A stretch of DNA of 64,000 nucleotides, from contig NZ_JAKNBL010000007.1 of assembly GCF_022410535.1 (NCBI RefSeq), forward strand, positions 62,001 through 126,000. Direction: 5' to 3'. Shown here piece after piece: positions 49,381-57,036 of this stretch. Origin of the DNA: Pelotomaculum terephthalicicum JT. GTDB taxonomy: Bacteria > Bacillota > Desulfotomaculia > Desulfotomaculales > Pelotomaculaceae. A model generated the notes under the pieces. That model searched no databases. It was given only the letters and a program-made list of their open reading frames with translations, and was not told where the DNA came from. Each line of letters starts with the position of its first letter. Position 1 is the stretch's first letter. The position numbers and the translations under genes were made by a program.

Positions 49381-49680
49381 TCAAGATAAATCTTCTCTCA
49401 ACCGGTCCAAAACCAGCTTATAACCATCCGCTCCGTAATTCAGAGCCCTTTTCACCCGGCTAATCGTTGCCGTACTGGCCCCGGTGCACTGGGTGATTTC
49501 TCCGTAAGTCCGGTTTTCCATGAGCATCTTGGCCACTTCAAGCCGCTGGGCCAACGACTTAAGTTCCGCAACTGTGCAAAGATCTTCAAAAAACTGATAA
49601 CATTCGTCTATGTCTTTTAAAACTAATACAGCTGCAAAAAGCTTATCCAGGATATCTTCCTTTAATTTCCCAGAGTACAA
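49381..49680 (-). CDS. yerC: YerC/YecD family TrpR-related regulator
   Basis: Small DNA-binding protein of the TrpR superfamily. The 99 residues contain DLCTVAELKSLAQRLEVAKML and the helix-turn-helix TYGEITQCTGASTATISRVKRALNYG. TTG at 49680 lies 5 nt after GGAGGGG. Related proteins in clostridia are often encoded beside his genes and are thought to regulate them; here it lies 66 nt ahead of hisD on the same strand, so control of histidine synthesis is a fair inference. The ligand is unknown. Confidence 0.88.
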   Translation of the reverse strand: MYSGKLKEDILDKLFAAVLVLKDIDECYQFFEDLCTVAELKSLAQRLEVAKMLMENRTYGEITQCTGASTATISRVKRALNYGADGYKLVLDRLREDLS

Positions 49681-49766
49681 GTTTACCCCTCCGGTTTTAT
49701 GATATTACTCTTTATCATTTTAATTCGTTAAAGCATTCAAAGCAAGCCTACCTTGCCGCCATGATT

Positions 49767-51338
49767 TCATGCCTGCCAGTATTCCCCGAAAAGCTCTTTC
49801 CACTTAGCCACCGACTTTCCTTTCTTGCCTGCGCGGTGATAGGCAACACCTTGAATTGTCGTGTTGTAAGAGCTGGTTAGATTAGTGGAAAAAATATTAA
49901 AAACCGGCGAACTGGCAAATATATATTCGTCAATATAAGTATTCGATTTGCTGGGATCGAGGATATATGGCTTCTTTATTTTACCGTAATAATTATATAC
50001 GTATCTAAACCATTGATAAATCGATTCGTACGATATTTCCAGCTTAATCTGCGAAGCGATAAGATCGGTTAGCAGTTCCAGGTGAAAAGGATTTAGTACC
50101 GTGCAGTTTACCCGTTGCCACATTGTCAGCAAGCGAATAAACGGTAAAAATGTCGGACCATTTCGCTTAACCGCCTGCTCCATCCACTGTTCGGGGATGG
50201 CCGGGTTGGCGGATATCCAGAAATCACTTTTGGGAACCATAAATTGTCCTCGCCCGTCATTTATCACAGCCAGTACCGGTGTAATCATATACTCTATTTC
50301 CTGTAGTGAAATAACTATATTGTTATTATTCACAGTTACAGAATCAAGGTACCCTTGGGACAGAAAGTAAACCAGACGCTGCATGGTATCTTTCACCTCG
50401 CGGTACTGGTCCGCAGGAGGTGTCATTACCGCAATCAGTTCTACCGGCTCCAACGGTTTAACCATCGTACCTCGCGCGAATGCGCCGCTAAAAGACAGCC
50501 TGGCGATATTTAAATCATAAGCTTTTTCCAATGTATGACATATATTTTCATATCCTATAGCTATATTATCTAAATCTTCTCTTGTCAGCGTCCATTGTTC
50601 CAGCATCTTACCAAGCATCGCATCTTTAACTTCGCACGCCGCCGACGTCAGTTCTGCCAACGGGGGCAATTCAATTCTGGCACGGGAGGCGGCTTTTCGT
50701 GTTTTTTTACCCACCACACCAGTAACGGCATTGGAGTTGTTAAACTGTACTTCAGGAACAAGGGTCTCTTCATTAATAAAACCGGTGGTCGCCAGAGCAA
50801 GCTCATAAACAGGAATACTCCCGAGTCCTTTTAACTCACGCATGCCGACATACCGGGAAATCAATTGTTCAAAGTCCATCAGGAAAGGTTTGATCATGTC
50901 CATTGTTGTTTCGTCAGTTAATATTTGATTCGGTAAGGATTGACTTGTCAGCCGGGCGCTCCGGTCAACCGTGTTTCCCAAATAATCCAATCCGTTAATA
51001 TCGACTTTTTTGACAATGCCATGCACTAATCCAACCTTGGTACGAAAGGGATATTGATTCAAATGTATCGTTTGAACAAATTCGATGGAGGCGAGAATAC
51101 CTTCCAGTGGAATTTTGAATACAACCATGATAGAATCCCCGATATGTTTGATTATTCTACCATTAAATCGCCGGCAGACCTCTGCCGCAACCTGATTGTG
51201 CTTTAAGGCCAGGTCAACTCCACGTAATTGCCCCATCTGCTTTTTCAGATGTGTTGAATCAACAAGATCAAAAAAAGCTACACATACCGCTTCCAAAGCG
51301 CCCAGTTCCTGGTATTGCTCATATAAGGATGTCGCCAC
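49767..51338 (-). CDS. Class III nucleotide cyclase fused to a degenerate CD-NTase-like domain
   Basis: The N-terminal part (about residues 16-185) is a class III adenylate/guanylate cyclase homology domain. The metal Asps lie in FFDLVDST (D24) and KHIGDSIMVVF (D68), with base- and transition-state residues around GNTVDRSARL (D125 in the usual Asn place, R129). After a basic linker (about 205-225), residues about 235-523 follow the OAS/CD-NTase layout: GAFARGT (285-291) for the GS motif, PLEPVEL (295-301) where DxD is expected, WISANP (374-379), MWQRVNCTVLNPFHLELL and KKPYILDPSKSN (455-466). The key Ser and Asps are missing, so this half is probably a sensor. GTG at 51338 lies 8 nt after GGAGGTG. 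No transmembrane segment. The nucleotide product is unknown. Confidence 0.75.
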   Translation of the reverse strand: MATSLYEQYQELGALEAVCVAFFDLVDSTHLKKQMGQLRGVDLALKHNQVAAEVCRRFNGRIIKHIGDSIMVVFKIPLEGILASIEFVQTIHLNQYPFRTKVGLVHGIVKKVDINGLDYLGNTVDRSARLTSQSLPNQILTDETTMDMIKPFLMDFEQLISRYVGMRELKGLGSIPVYELALATTGFINEETLVPEVQFNNSNAVTGVVGKKTRKAASRARIELPPLAELTSAACEVKDAMLGKMLEQWTLTREDLDNIAIGYENICHTLEKAYDLNIARLSFSGAFARGTMVKPLEPVELIAVMTPPADQYREVKDTMQRLVYFLSQGYLDSVTVNNNNIVISLQEIEYMITPVLAVINDGRGQFMVPKSDFWISANPAIPEQWMEQAVKRNGPTFLPFIRLLTMWQRVNCTVLNPFHLELLTDLIASQIKLEISYESIYQWFRYVYNYYGKIKKPYILDPSKSNTYIDEYIFASSPVFNIFSTNLTSSYNTTIQGVAYHRAGKKGKSVAKWKELFGEYWQA

Positions 51339-51417
51339 AGGTCTTACACCTCCGGGGCCAACGGTTAATATTACATATTTCTCATAACAAGGCTTTTAGT
51401 TCTAATATATTTTCGAT

Positions 51418-52209
51418 TCACTTTCCCGGCGGTTTTTCGGGCTTTTTGAAATCAAGCAATTGCCCCATATTGGGGGGTGGTTCAAAACTCTCCGGTGAAA
51501 TGTGTTCAATTTCCGGAAAGTAGGATTTGATTTGCTCCATCACGGATCGAATAACTTTTTGCGTATCCTTGTCTGAATTTTCAATAGTAAGATTCAACGC
51601 CAATCCCAATAGAAGCATCTCGTCATGCGAAAGATAAAGCTCATAGTCATTTAGCGGAAGTTCATTTATTTTTGAAATCGCCATAAGGCATACGCCGGAG
51701 ATAATAGCAAACAACTCGTTTTCAATTTTGCTGCTAGTAACTTCACCATGTATATTCGTTAGTGTTCCAATAACAGCGTTTAATAACACCGGCACGTCTT
51801 CAGGCGGTATTTTTAGATTGTATAACGCGGAAAATACATAGCTATCATCCCCGGTCCGCAGGATAAATTCCCCCCTGCTTCCGACAAAACCCACCATTCG
51901 CCCGTTTTCTATTTCTATTTCCACCAGTGAACCGTTGATATATAAACTGGTGGCAAAATTATTTCTAAGTAAGGATGAAAATTCCGGATTCCCGGAATCA
52001 TCTTTTACATACTCTGGTTTAAAAAACTGGCCGGCTTCTCCCGGCTCATAATCAATCTCCACATCTTCAAAATAGATTATTTGCGCTTCGATCAGTTGTT
52101 CCTCGTAATAATGTTCAATCAGAATGTAATCATCTATCAAGTCTTCAAGTATTTCAACAATATCATCTGAATCGAAAACAATTCGGCTGTTGACCAAATT
52201 ATAATCCAC
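51418..52209 (-). CDS. Unrecognised acidic protein, upstream partner of the cyclase
   Basis: 263 aa, not recognised. It is strongly acidic, especially at the N-terminus (DSDDIVEILEDLIDDY, HYYEEQLIEAQ), with a beta-rich middle (SLYINGSLVEIEIENGRM) and a helical C-terminal third (DTQKVIRSVMEQIKSYF) ending in a Pro/Lys-rich tail (KKPEKPPGK). No signal peptide or convincing membrane helix is present; ISGVCLMAIS is the only hydrophobic patch. The start is GTG at 52209 with GGGAG 6 nt upstream. It lies 79 nt before the cyclase fusion on the same strand, so it may be its regulator, anchor or target. The pairing is inferred from order alone. Confidence 0.7.
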   Translation of the reverse strand: MDYNLVNSRIVFDSDDIVEILEDLIDDYILIEHYYEEQLIEAQIIYFEDVEIDYEPGEAGQFFKPEYVKDDSGNPEFSSLLRNNFATSLYINGSLVEIEIENGRMVGFVGSRGEFILRTGDDSYVFSALYNLKIPPEDVPVLLNAVIGTLTNIHGEVTSSKIENELFAIISGVCLMAISKINELPLNDYELYLSHDEMLLLGLALNLTIENSDKDTQKVIRSVMEQIKSYFPEIEHISPESFEPPPNMGQLLDFKKPEKPPGK

Positions 52210-52264
52210 TTTTTTCTCCCTTCAAATTAAGATGTTTAAAAAATAAGGTTAATATTTATTAATG

Positions 52265-52369
52265 TCCGGTATTCAGAATTTAATAGTCAGAATTCAGAAT
52301 ATTTCGAGATGATAACTCCTCATTTCTTATCCTGACTTCAGACTCCTGACTCCTTAGTGGTTACGAATA
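52265..52369. repeat. Dispersed intergenic repeat, copy E
   Basis: GGTATTCAG, then TCAGAATTCAGAATATTTCGAGATGATAA in pieces, and a right block GACTTCAGACTCCTGACTCCTTAG followed by TGGTTACGAA. The right end matches copy A (GACTCCTGACTCCTAAGTTATTACGA) and the middle matches copy F (CTTCGAGATAATAAACC). Between the hydA stop and the acidic-protein gene. Confidence 0.7.
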
Positions 52370-52454
52370 AAGTATATTCGATGGTTTATGATAAATTCCT
52401 CTCCCCTGTCTGTCATAAAATGAAAATTAATTTACAAAAAAGATAAAAAACATC

Positions 52455-54275
52455 CTAAGTTACCGGGTGCAAATTCTCCTCTACATGACCGGCAAATCGA
52501 CCTTTCTCTCCTCCAAAATCAAAGCCCGGCGACTCGCCACGCGGTGTAAAATAAGTATGCAGCAGTTTTTTCGACATGTCGCTTAACGGGCGGCCCAGGA
52601 ATTCTTCATAAATTTTTTTTACTGCCGGATTTTCATGGGCGCGCCTCAACTTCTTCGAATAATCGATCCGGTCCAGGGCATCAGCCCGGTTGTGGCGGTA
52701 ATCCAACGATATCTCTTTATGTTCCCTGGTGCCGAATATCGGTTGACCGCCTCCTCCCACACAGCCGCCGGGACAGGCCATGATTTCCGCATAGTCAAAT
52801 TGCTCGCCGGCTCTCAACCTGTCCATTAATTTCCTGGCGTTCCCGGTGCCATGCGCGATAGCCACTTTGATCCGCCGCCCCTTCAATTCCACCCAGGCTT
52901 CTTTTAATCCGCTAAAGCCGCGCAATTCCTCATAATCCAGAACATCCATCTCCCGGCCGGAAGTAAGATAATACGCTGTCCGCACCGCCGCCTCGATCAC
53001 CCCTCCGGTAGAACCGAAGATCGCCCCGGCGCCGCTGGCAATCCCCATGGGAGTGTCGTAATCTTCATCCGGCAAGTCACGGAAATCTATTCCCGCCTGT
53101 CTGATCATTCTTGCCAGTTCTCTGGTAGTTATGACCCAGTCCACATCTTTAAATTTGCCGGTGCCCATTTCCAGCCGGCTGGCCTCAAATTTTTTCGCCG
53201 TACAGGGCATGATTGCCACTACCACGATTTTTTCGGGATCGAGTCCCTGCTTCCCGGCAAAATAAGTTTTAGTCAGAGCTCCGAACATTTCATGGGGAGA
53301 TTTGCAGGTGGACAGGTTTTCCAGATATTCCGGGTAAAAGTGCTCGGCGAACTTAACCCACCCGGGGCTGCAGGAGGAAAGCAGGGGCAGCTTGTCGCCC
53401 CGCTCCAATCTTTCCAATAATTCATGGGCTTCTTCCATAATGGTCAGGTCAGCGGTAAAGTCCGTGGAGAACACCTTGTAAAAGCCCAGACGCCGCAAAG
53501 CCGCCACCAGTTTGCCGGTAACCACCGTACCCACCTCGTAGCCGAATAATTCACCCAGAGTGACCTGGATGGACGGGGCGGTTTGTACAATTACATACTT
53601 GTCCGGGTCTTCCAGCGCCTCCCATACGGAATCAATGCATTCTTTTTCCGCCAGGGAAGCGGTAGGGCAGGCAATTACACACTGCCCGCAGGTGATGCAG
53701 GCAACCTGGGAAAGATCCTGCATGAACGCCGGGGCAATCACCGTGTCATAACCCCGGTTGATAGCGGAGTAAACATTTACCTCCTGCACTTTGCTGCAAA
53801 TCGCCTCACAACGGCGGCACTTGATACATTTGTTATAATCCCGGACAATAAACGAATTTTTATTATGAATCGGCAGCTGTTTCATTTCACCGGTGTATTT
53901 AATATTCCTGATACCCAGGTTGTCCGCTATATTTTGCAGTTCACAATTCAGGTTGCGGATACAAGTGGTGCATTCACGATGGTGGTCGGACAGAAGCAGT
54001 TCCACCATCGTTTTCCTTACCCTTCTCACCCGCGCTGAAGAAGTATGGACCACCAGACCTTCGGTTGCGGGAAAGGCACAGGAAGCCTGGAGCACCCTGG
54101 CCCCTTTGATTTCCACTTCAACCAGGCAGACCCGGCAGGAGCCAATCTCATTGATATGGCGCAGGTAGCACAGGCTGGGTATCTCAATACCCGCAGCGTG
54201 AGCCGCCTCCAGGACATTCATCCCTTTATCGGCTTCAATCTCCCTGCCGTCAATGGTAAGCCTGATTTTTTCCAC
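52455..54275 (-). CDS. hydA: [FeFe] hydrogenase catalytic subunit, NAD(P)-linked multimeric type
   Basis: Catalytic subunit of a trimeric hydrogenase. From the N-terminus: [2Fe-2S] domain (CYLRHINEIGSCRVCLVEVE), His-ligated [4Fe-4S] (HHRECTTCIRNLNC), two ferredoxin-type [4Fe-4S] motifs (CIKCRRCEAIC, CITCGQCVIACP), then the H-cluster domain with SSCSPGWVKF, MPCTAKKFE and MACPGGCVGGGGQP. The C-terminal small-subunit motif HENPAVKKIYEEFLG follows. GTG 54275 has CGGAG 6 nt upstream, starts 16 nt after the hydB stop and gives the family-like MEKIRLTIDGREIE (606 aa). ATG 54350 (overlapping hydB by 59 nt) is the alternative. With HydB and HydC it likely couples NADH, and perhaps ferredoxin, to H2. 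Confidence 0.92.
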   Translation of the reverse strand: MEKIRLTIDGREIEADKGMNVLEAAHAAGIEIPSLCYLRHINEIGSCRVCLVEVEIKGARVLQASCAFPATEGLVVHTSSARVRRVRKTMVELLLSDHHRECTTCIRNLNCELQNIADNLGIRNIKYTGEMKQLPIHNKNSFIVRDYNKCIKCRRCEAICSKVQEVNVYSAINRGYDTVIAPAFMQDLSQVACITCGQCVIACPTASLAEKECIDSVWEALEDPDKYVIVQTAPSIQVTLGELFGYEVGTVVTGKLVAALRRLGFYKVFSTDFTADLTIMEEAHELLERLERGDKLPLLSSCSPGWVKFAEHFYPEYLENLSTCKSPHEMFGALTKTYFAGKQGLDPEKIVVVAIMPCTAKKFEASRLEMGTGKFKDVDWVITTRELARMIRQAGIDFRDLPDEDYDTPMGIASGAGAIFGSTGGVIEAAVRTAYYLTSGREMDVLDYEELRGFSGLKEAWVELKGRRIKVAIAHGTGNARKLMDRLRAGEQFDYAEIMACPGGCVGGGGQPIFGTREHKEISLDYRHNRADALDRIDYSKKLRRAHENPAVKKIYEEFLGRPLSDMSKKLLHTYFTPRGESPGFDFGGEKGRFAGHVEENLHPVT

Positions 54276-54291
54276 CTTTTTCTCCGGGTTG

Positions 54292-56244
54292 TCATAAAGC
54301 TGCCCGGCTCTCCTGACTACCGGTCCCGCTGAAAATTCCGGCGTTTTCATTGATCTTCGCCTCCTTATCGCTGCCTTTAACGATCGCTTCCTTCGGACAC
54401 TTGGCAACACATGCCGCACATTTGACGCATTTCGCCGGGTCAATCCGGTACGGCTGTTTCGGCGCGCCGGAAATCGCCCCGGCCGCGCAGGCCTTGGCGC
54501 AAAGGCCGCAGGCTATACATTTTTCTTCGTCTACCCGGTAGCTGAACAAGCCCTTGCAAACACCGGCCGGACAGGTTTTATTCCTTACATGAGCAATATA
54601 TTCGTCTCTAAAATAACTTAGCGTTGAAAGAACCGGATTAGGCGCGGTCTGGCCCAGACCGCACAGGGAGGCGTCGCGGATATCCAGGGAGAGCCTCTCC
54701 AAAATGTCCAGATCCTCCATTTCACCGTGTCCCTCAGTGATTCTTTTCAGTATTTCCAGCAACCTTTTCGTGCCGACCCGGCAGGGCGTACACCTGCCGC
54801 ACGATTCGTCCTGGGTAAACTCCAGGTAAAACCGCGCCAGGTCAACCATGCAATTATCCTCACTCATCACGATCATTCCGCCGGAACCCATAATTGAGCC
54901 AATTTCCTTAAGCGACTCATAATCAATCGGCCGGTCGAGGAATTTTTCCGGTATACAGCCCCCTGAGGGCCCGCCGGTCTGGATAGCCTTAAATTTCTTG
55001 CCGCCGGGGATACCCCCGCCGATATCAAAAACTATTGTCCGTAAAGACGTACCCATGGGCACTTCAATCAAACCGGTGTTTTTTATTTTTCCGGCCAGGG
55101 AGAATACTTTGGTGCCCTTCGTGGTGGCAGTGCCATACCCCTGGTACCATTCCCAGCCTCTCCGCAAGATAATTGGTATATTAGCGTAGGTTTCCACATT
55201 GTTAATCAGAGTTGGCTTGCCCCAAACCCCTTCCTGGGCCGGATAAGGAGGCCTGGGGCGGGGTTCTCCGCGCGCGCCCATGATTGAATGAAGCAGCGCG
55301 GTCTCTTCTCCGCATACGAAGGCGCCCGCCCCCAAACGCAGTTCAATATCAAAATTAAATAAAGTGCCCAAAAGTCCTTTGCCCAATAAACCTGTTTCCC
55401 TGGCCTGGCCAATGGCGATTTCCAGCCTCTCAACCGCCACGGGATATTCCGCCCGCACATAAATATATCCTTGATTGGCGCCGATGCAGTAGGCGGCTAT
55501 AGCCATGGCTTCCAGCACGCTGTGCGGATCACCTTCAAGGATGCTGCGGTCCATAAAAGCGCCGGGGTCGCCTTCGTCGGCGTTACAGACAACATATTTG
55601 GGGGTGACATCCTGTGCGGCAGTCATCTCCCACTTCTTTCCTGTCGGGAAACCGGCGCCGCCCCTCCCCCGGAGGCCGGACTTACTGATGGTGTCAATTA
55701 TTTCACCAGGCCGCTTATTCAAAATAGCATCCGCCAGGGTATGGTACCCGTCCCTGGCAATGTACTCTTCTATATCTTCAGGGTTAATCACTCCGCAATT
55801 TTGCAGGACTATCCTTTCTTGCGCTTTAAAAAAATGAATGTCATTGATGCTCGGTATCCTCTTTCCGGTTAAATCCTCCTGGTAAAGCATTCTTTCCACC
55901 AGCCTGCCTTCTAACAGGTGGGTTTGCACCAGTTCCTTAACATCCTCGGGTTTTACCCGGCAGTAAAATATCTCTCCCGGATGCACCATAACAACGGGAC
56001 CGTGCTGACAGAAACCGAGGCAGCCGGTCTTCATGACACGCACATTTTCATTTAAGCCATGCTCATCCAATTCCCGCTCCAGTTCCCGCAGGATAGCCTG
56101 GCTTTCGGTAGAAACGCAGGAACTGCCTGAACAGACCATTATTTGGGTCAGGCCGAGTCCGTTCCGGTGGCCAAGTCTTTGTTTGATAAGGGGATAATGT
56201 TTTTCTTTCAGCGCTTTTAGATCTCCAATATTTTCAATTTTCAA
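54292..56244 (-). CDS. hydB: Hydrogenase NADH-binding flavoprotein subunit (NuoF-like)
   Basis: Flavoprotein that moves electrons between NAD(H) and the hydrogenase. An N-terminal thioredoxin-like [2Fe-2S] domain (MVCSGSSCVSTES..GCLGFCQHGPVV) precedes the NuoF core: SGLRGRGGAGFPTGKKW (NAD/FMN), CNADEGDPGAFMDRS and ESCGRCTPCRVGTKRL ([4Fe-4S]). It ends with two [4Fe-4S] motifs (CIACGLCAKACAAG, CVKCAACVAKCPK). This three-part plan is typical of HydB of NADH-dependent or bifurcating hydrogenases. TTG 56244 has AAAGGTG 6 nt upstream and overlaps the hydC stop by 11 nt; the frame is open to 56268. 650 aa. Confidence 0.93.
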   Translation of the reverse strand: MKIENIGDLKALKEKHYPLIKQRLGHRNGLGLTQIMVCSGSSCVSTESQAILRELERELDEHGLNENVRVMKTGCLGFCQHGPVVMVHPGEIFYCRVKPEDVKELVQTHLLEGRLVERMLYQEDLTGKRIPSINDIHFFKAQERIVLQNCGVINPEDIEEYIARDGYHTLADAILNKRPGEIIDTISKSGLRGRGGAGFPTGKKWEMTAAQDVTPKYVVCNADEGDPGAFMDRSILEGDPHSVLEAMAIAAYCIGANQGYIYVRAEYPVAVERLEIAIGQARETGLLGKGLLGTLFNFDIELRLGAGAFVCGEETALLHSIMGARGEPRPRPPYPAQEGVWGKPTLINNVETYANIPIILRRGWEWYQGYGTATTKGTKVFSLAGKIKNTGLIEVPMGTSLRTIVFDIGGGIPGGKKFKAIQTGGPSGGCIPEKFLDRPIDYESLKEIGSIMGSGGMIVMSEDNCMVDLARFYLEFTQDESCGRCTPCRVGTKRLLEILKRITEGHGEMEDLDILERLSLDIRDASLCGLGQTAPNPVLSTLSYFRDEYIAHVRNKTCPAGVCKGLFSYRVDEEKCIACGLCAKACAAGAISGAPKQPYRIDPAKCVKCAACVAKCPKEAIVKGSDKEAKINENAGIFSGTGSQESRAAL

Positions 56245-56791
56245 TTTTTTCACCTTTCTGATATTCACGGACTATTTTCATAACATCTTTCGCCGCAATT
56301 TCTCCGTATACATCTTCATTTGCCAGCAGGACGGGCGCAAGTCCGCAAGAGCCAATGCAGCGTGTGCTTTTTAAAGTAAAAAGCTTATCTTGGGTGGTTT
56401 CCTCCTCGTCAATTTTCAAGTTTTCTTTGAGAGTGTCCATGATCTCCTGAGCTCCCTTGACATAACAAGCGGTACCCAAACATACTTTGATCTCATATTT
56501 TCCCTTCGGCTCAGTTGAAAAAAGGGAATAAAAAGTCACCACCCCGTTAACCTCACTGACGGGAATCCCGGTTTTGCTAGCAATATATGTCTGCACCTCT
56601 TCCGGCAAGTAGCCGAATATTTCCTGAGCTTTATGCAAAATCCCAATCAAATGGCCCGGTTTTTTTATATATTCTTTGATAACATTATCTAAATCTCTAT
56701 ATCGATTCCTCTCTTTGTCGGTAATTCTATCAGGAGCCTGTTTTTCAATTCCGGTTATGTTTTCATGCTCCTCATTGATAAAATCGGACAT
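56234..56791 (-). CDS. hydC: Hydrogenase [2Fe-2S] subunit (NuoE-like)
   Basis: Thioredoxin-like [2Fe-2S] protein that completes the HydABC complex. Four ligand cysteines in CLGTACYVKGA and STRCIGSCGLAPV. Preceded by the NuoE helix bundle (YIKKPGHLIGILHKAQEIFGYLPEEVQTYIASKTGIPVSEVNGVVTFYSLF). At 185 aa it has about 25 residues of polar N-terminal extension. ATG at 56791 follows GGGAGGTG with 7-nt spacing. First gene of hydC-hydB-hydA, whose reading frames overlap or nearly touch. Confidence 0.94.
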   Translation of the reverse strand: MSDFINEEHENITGIEKQAPDRITDKERNRYRDLDNVIKEYIKKPGHLIGILHKAQEIFGYLPEEVQTYIASKTGIPVSEVNGVVTFYSLFSTEPKGKYEIKVCLGTACYVKGAQEIMDTLKENLKIDEEETTQDKLFTLKSTRCIGSCGLAPVLLANEDVYGEIAAKDVMKIVREYQKGEKIEN

Positions 56792-56853
56792 AATCAGCCA
56801 CCTCCCGCCTTATTTCTATATTGTTTATCTTTCCACATCTTTTATACAACAAG

Positions 56854-56882
56854 AAAAAACCTGCCTCGTGATTAAGGCAGGT
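56854..56882 (-). terminator. Terminator-like hairpin in the hydCBA leader
   Basis: On the minus strand CCTGCCT/AGGCAGG with an 8-nt loop is followed by TTTTTTC. It stands upstream of hydC, and the next gene upstream is divergent, so it does not end a known gene. Either a promoter lies further upstream and this is an attenuator, or it insulates hydCBA; a weak TTGTTG/GATAAA pair downstream of it might be the promoter. Confidence 0.6.
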
Positions 56883-57036
56883 CTAAGATGTTGGCAATTG
56901 TTCAGAACAGCGGTCATAAAAGGATAAATTGGAATACAGGTGAAATAGCAAAATATGTCGAAATATCTCTAAATTATTTATCTACCTGCAACGATAAGAT
57001 CTATAAGTCCATGTAGAAAGTGAGTAAAGGGCAACC

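Noticed and set aside
52455-56791. Complex I (NuoEFG) reading of the three genes
   Set aside because: The third subunit carries the full H-cluster domain (MPCTAKKFE and MACPGGCVGGGGQP), so this is a hydrogenase, and no other nuo genes are present.
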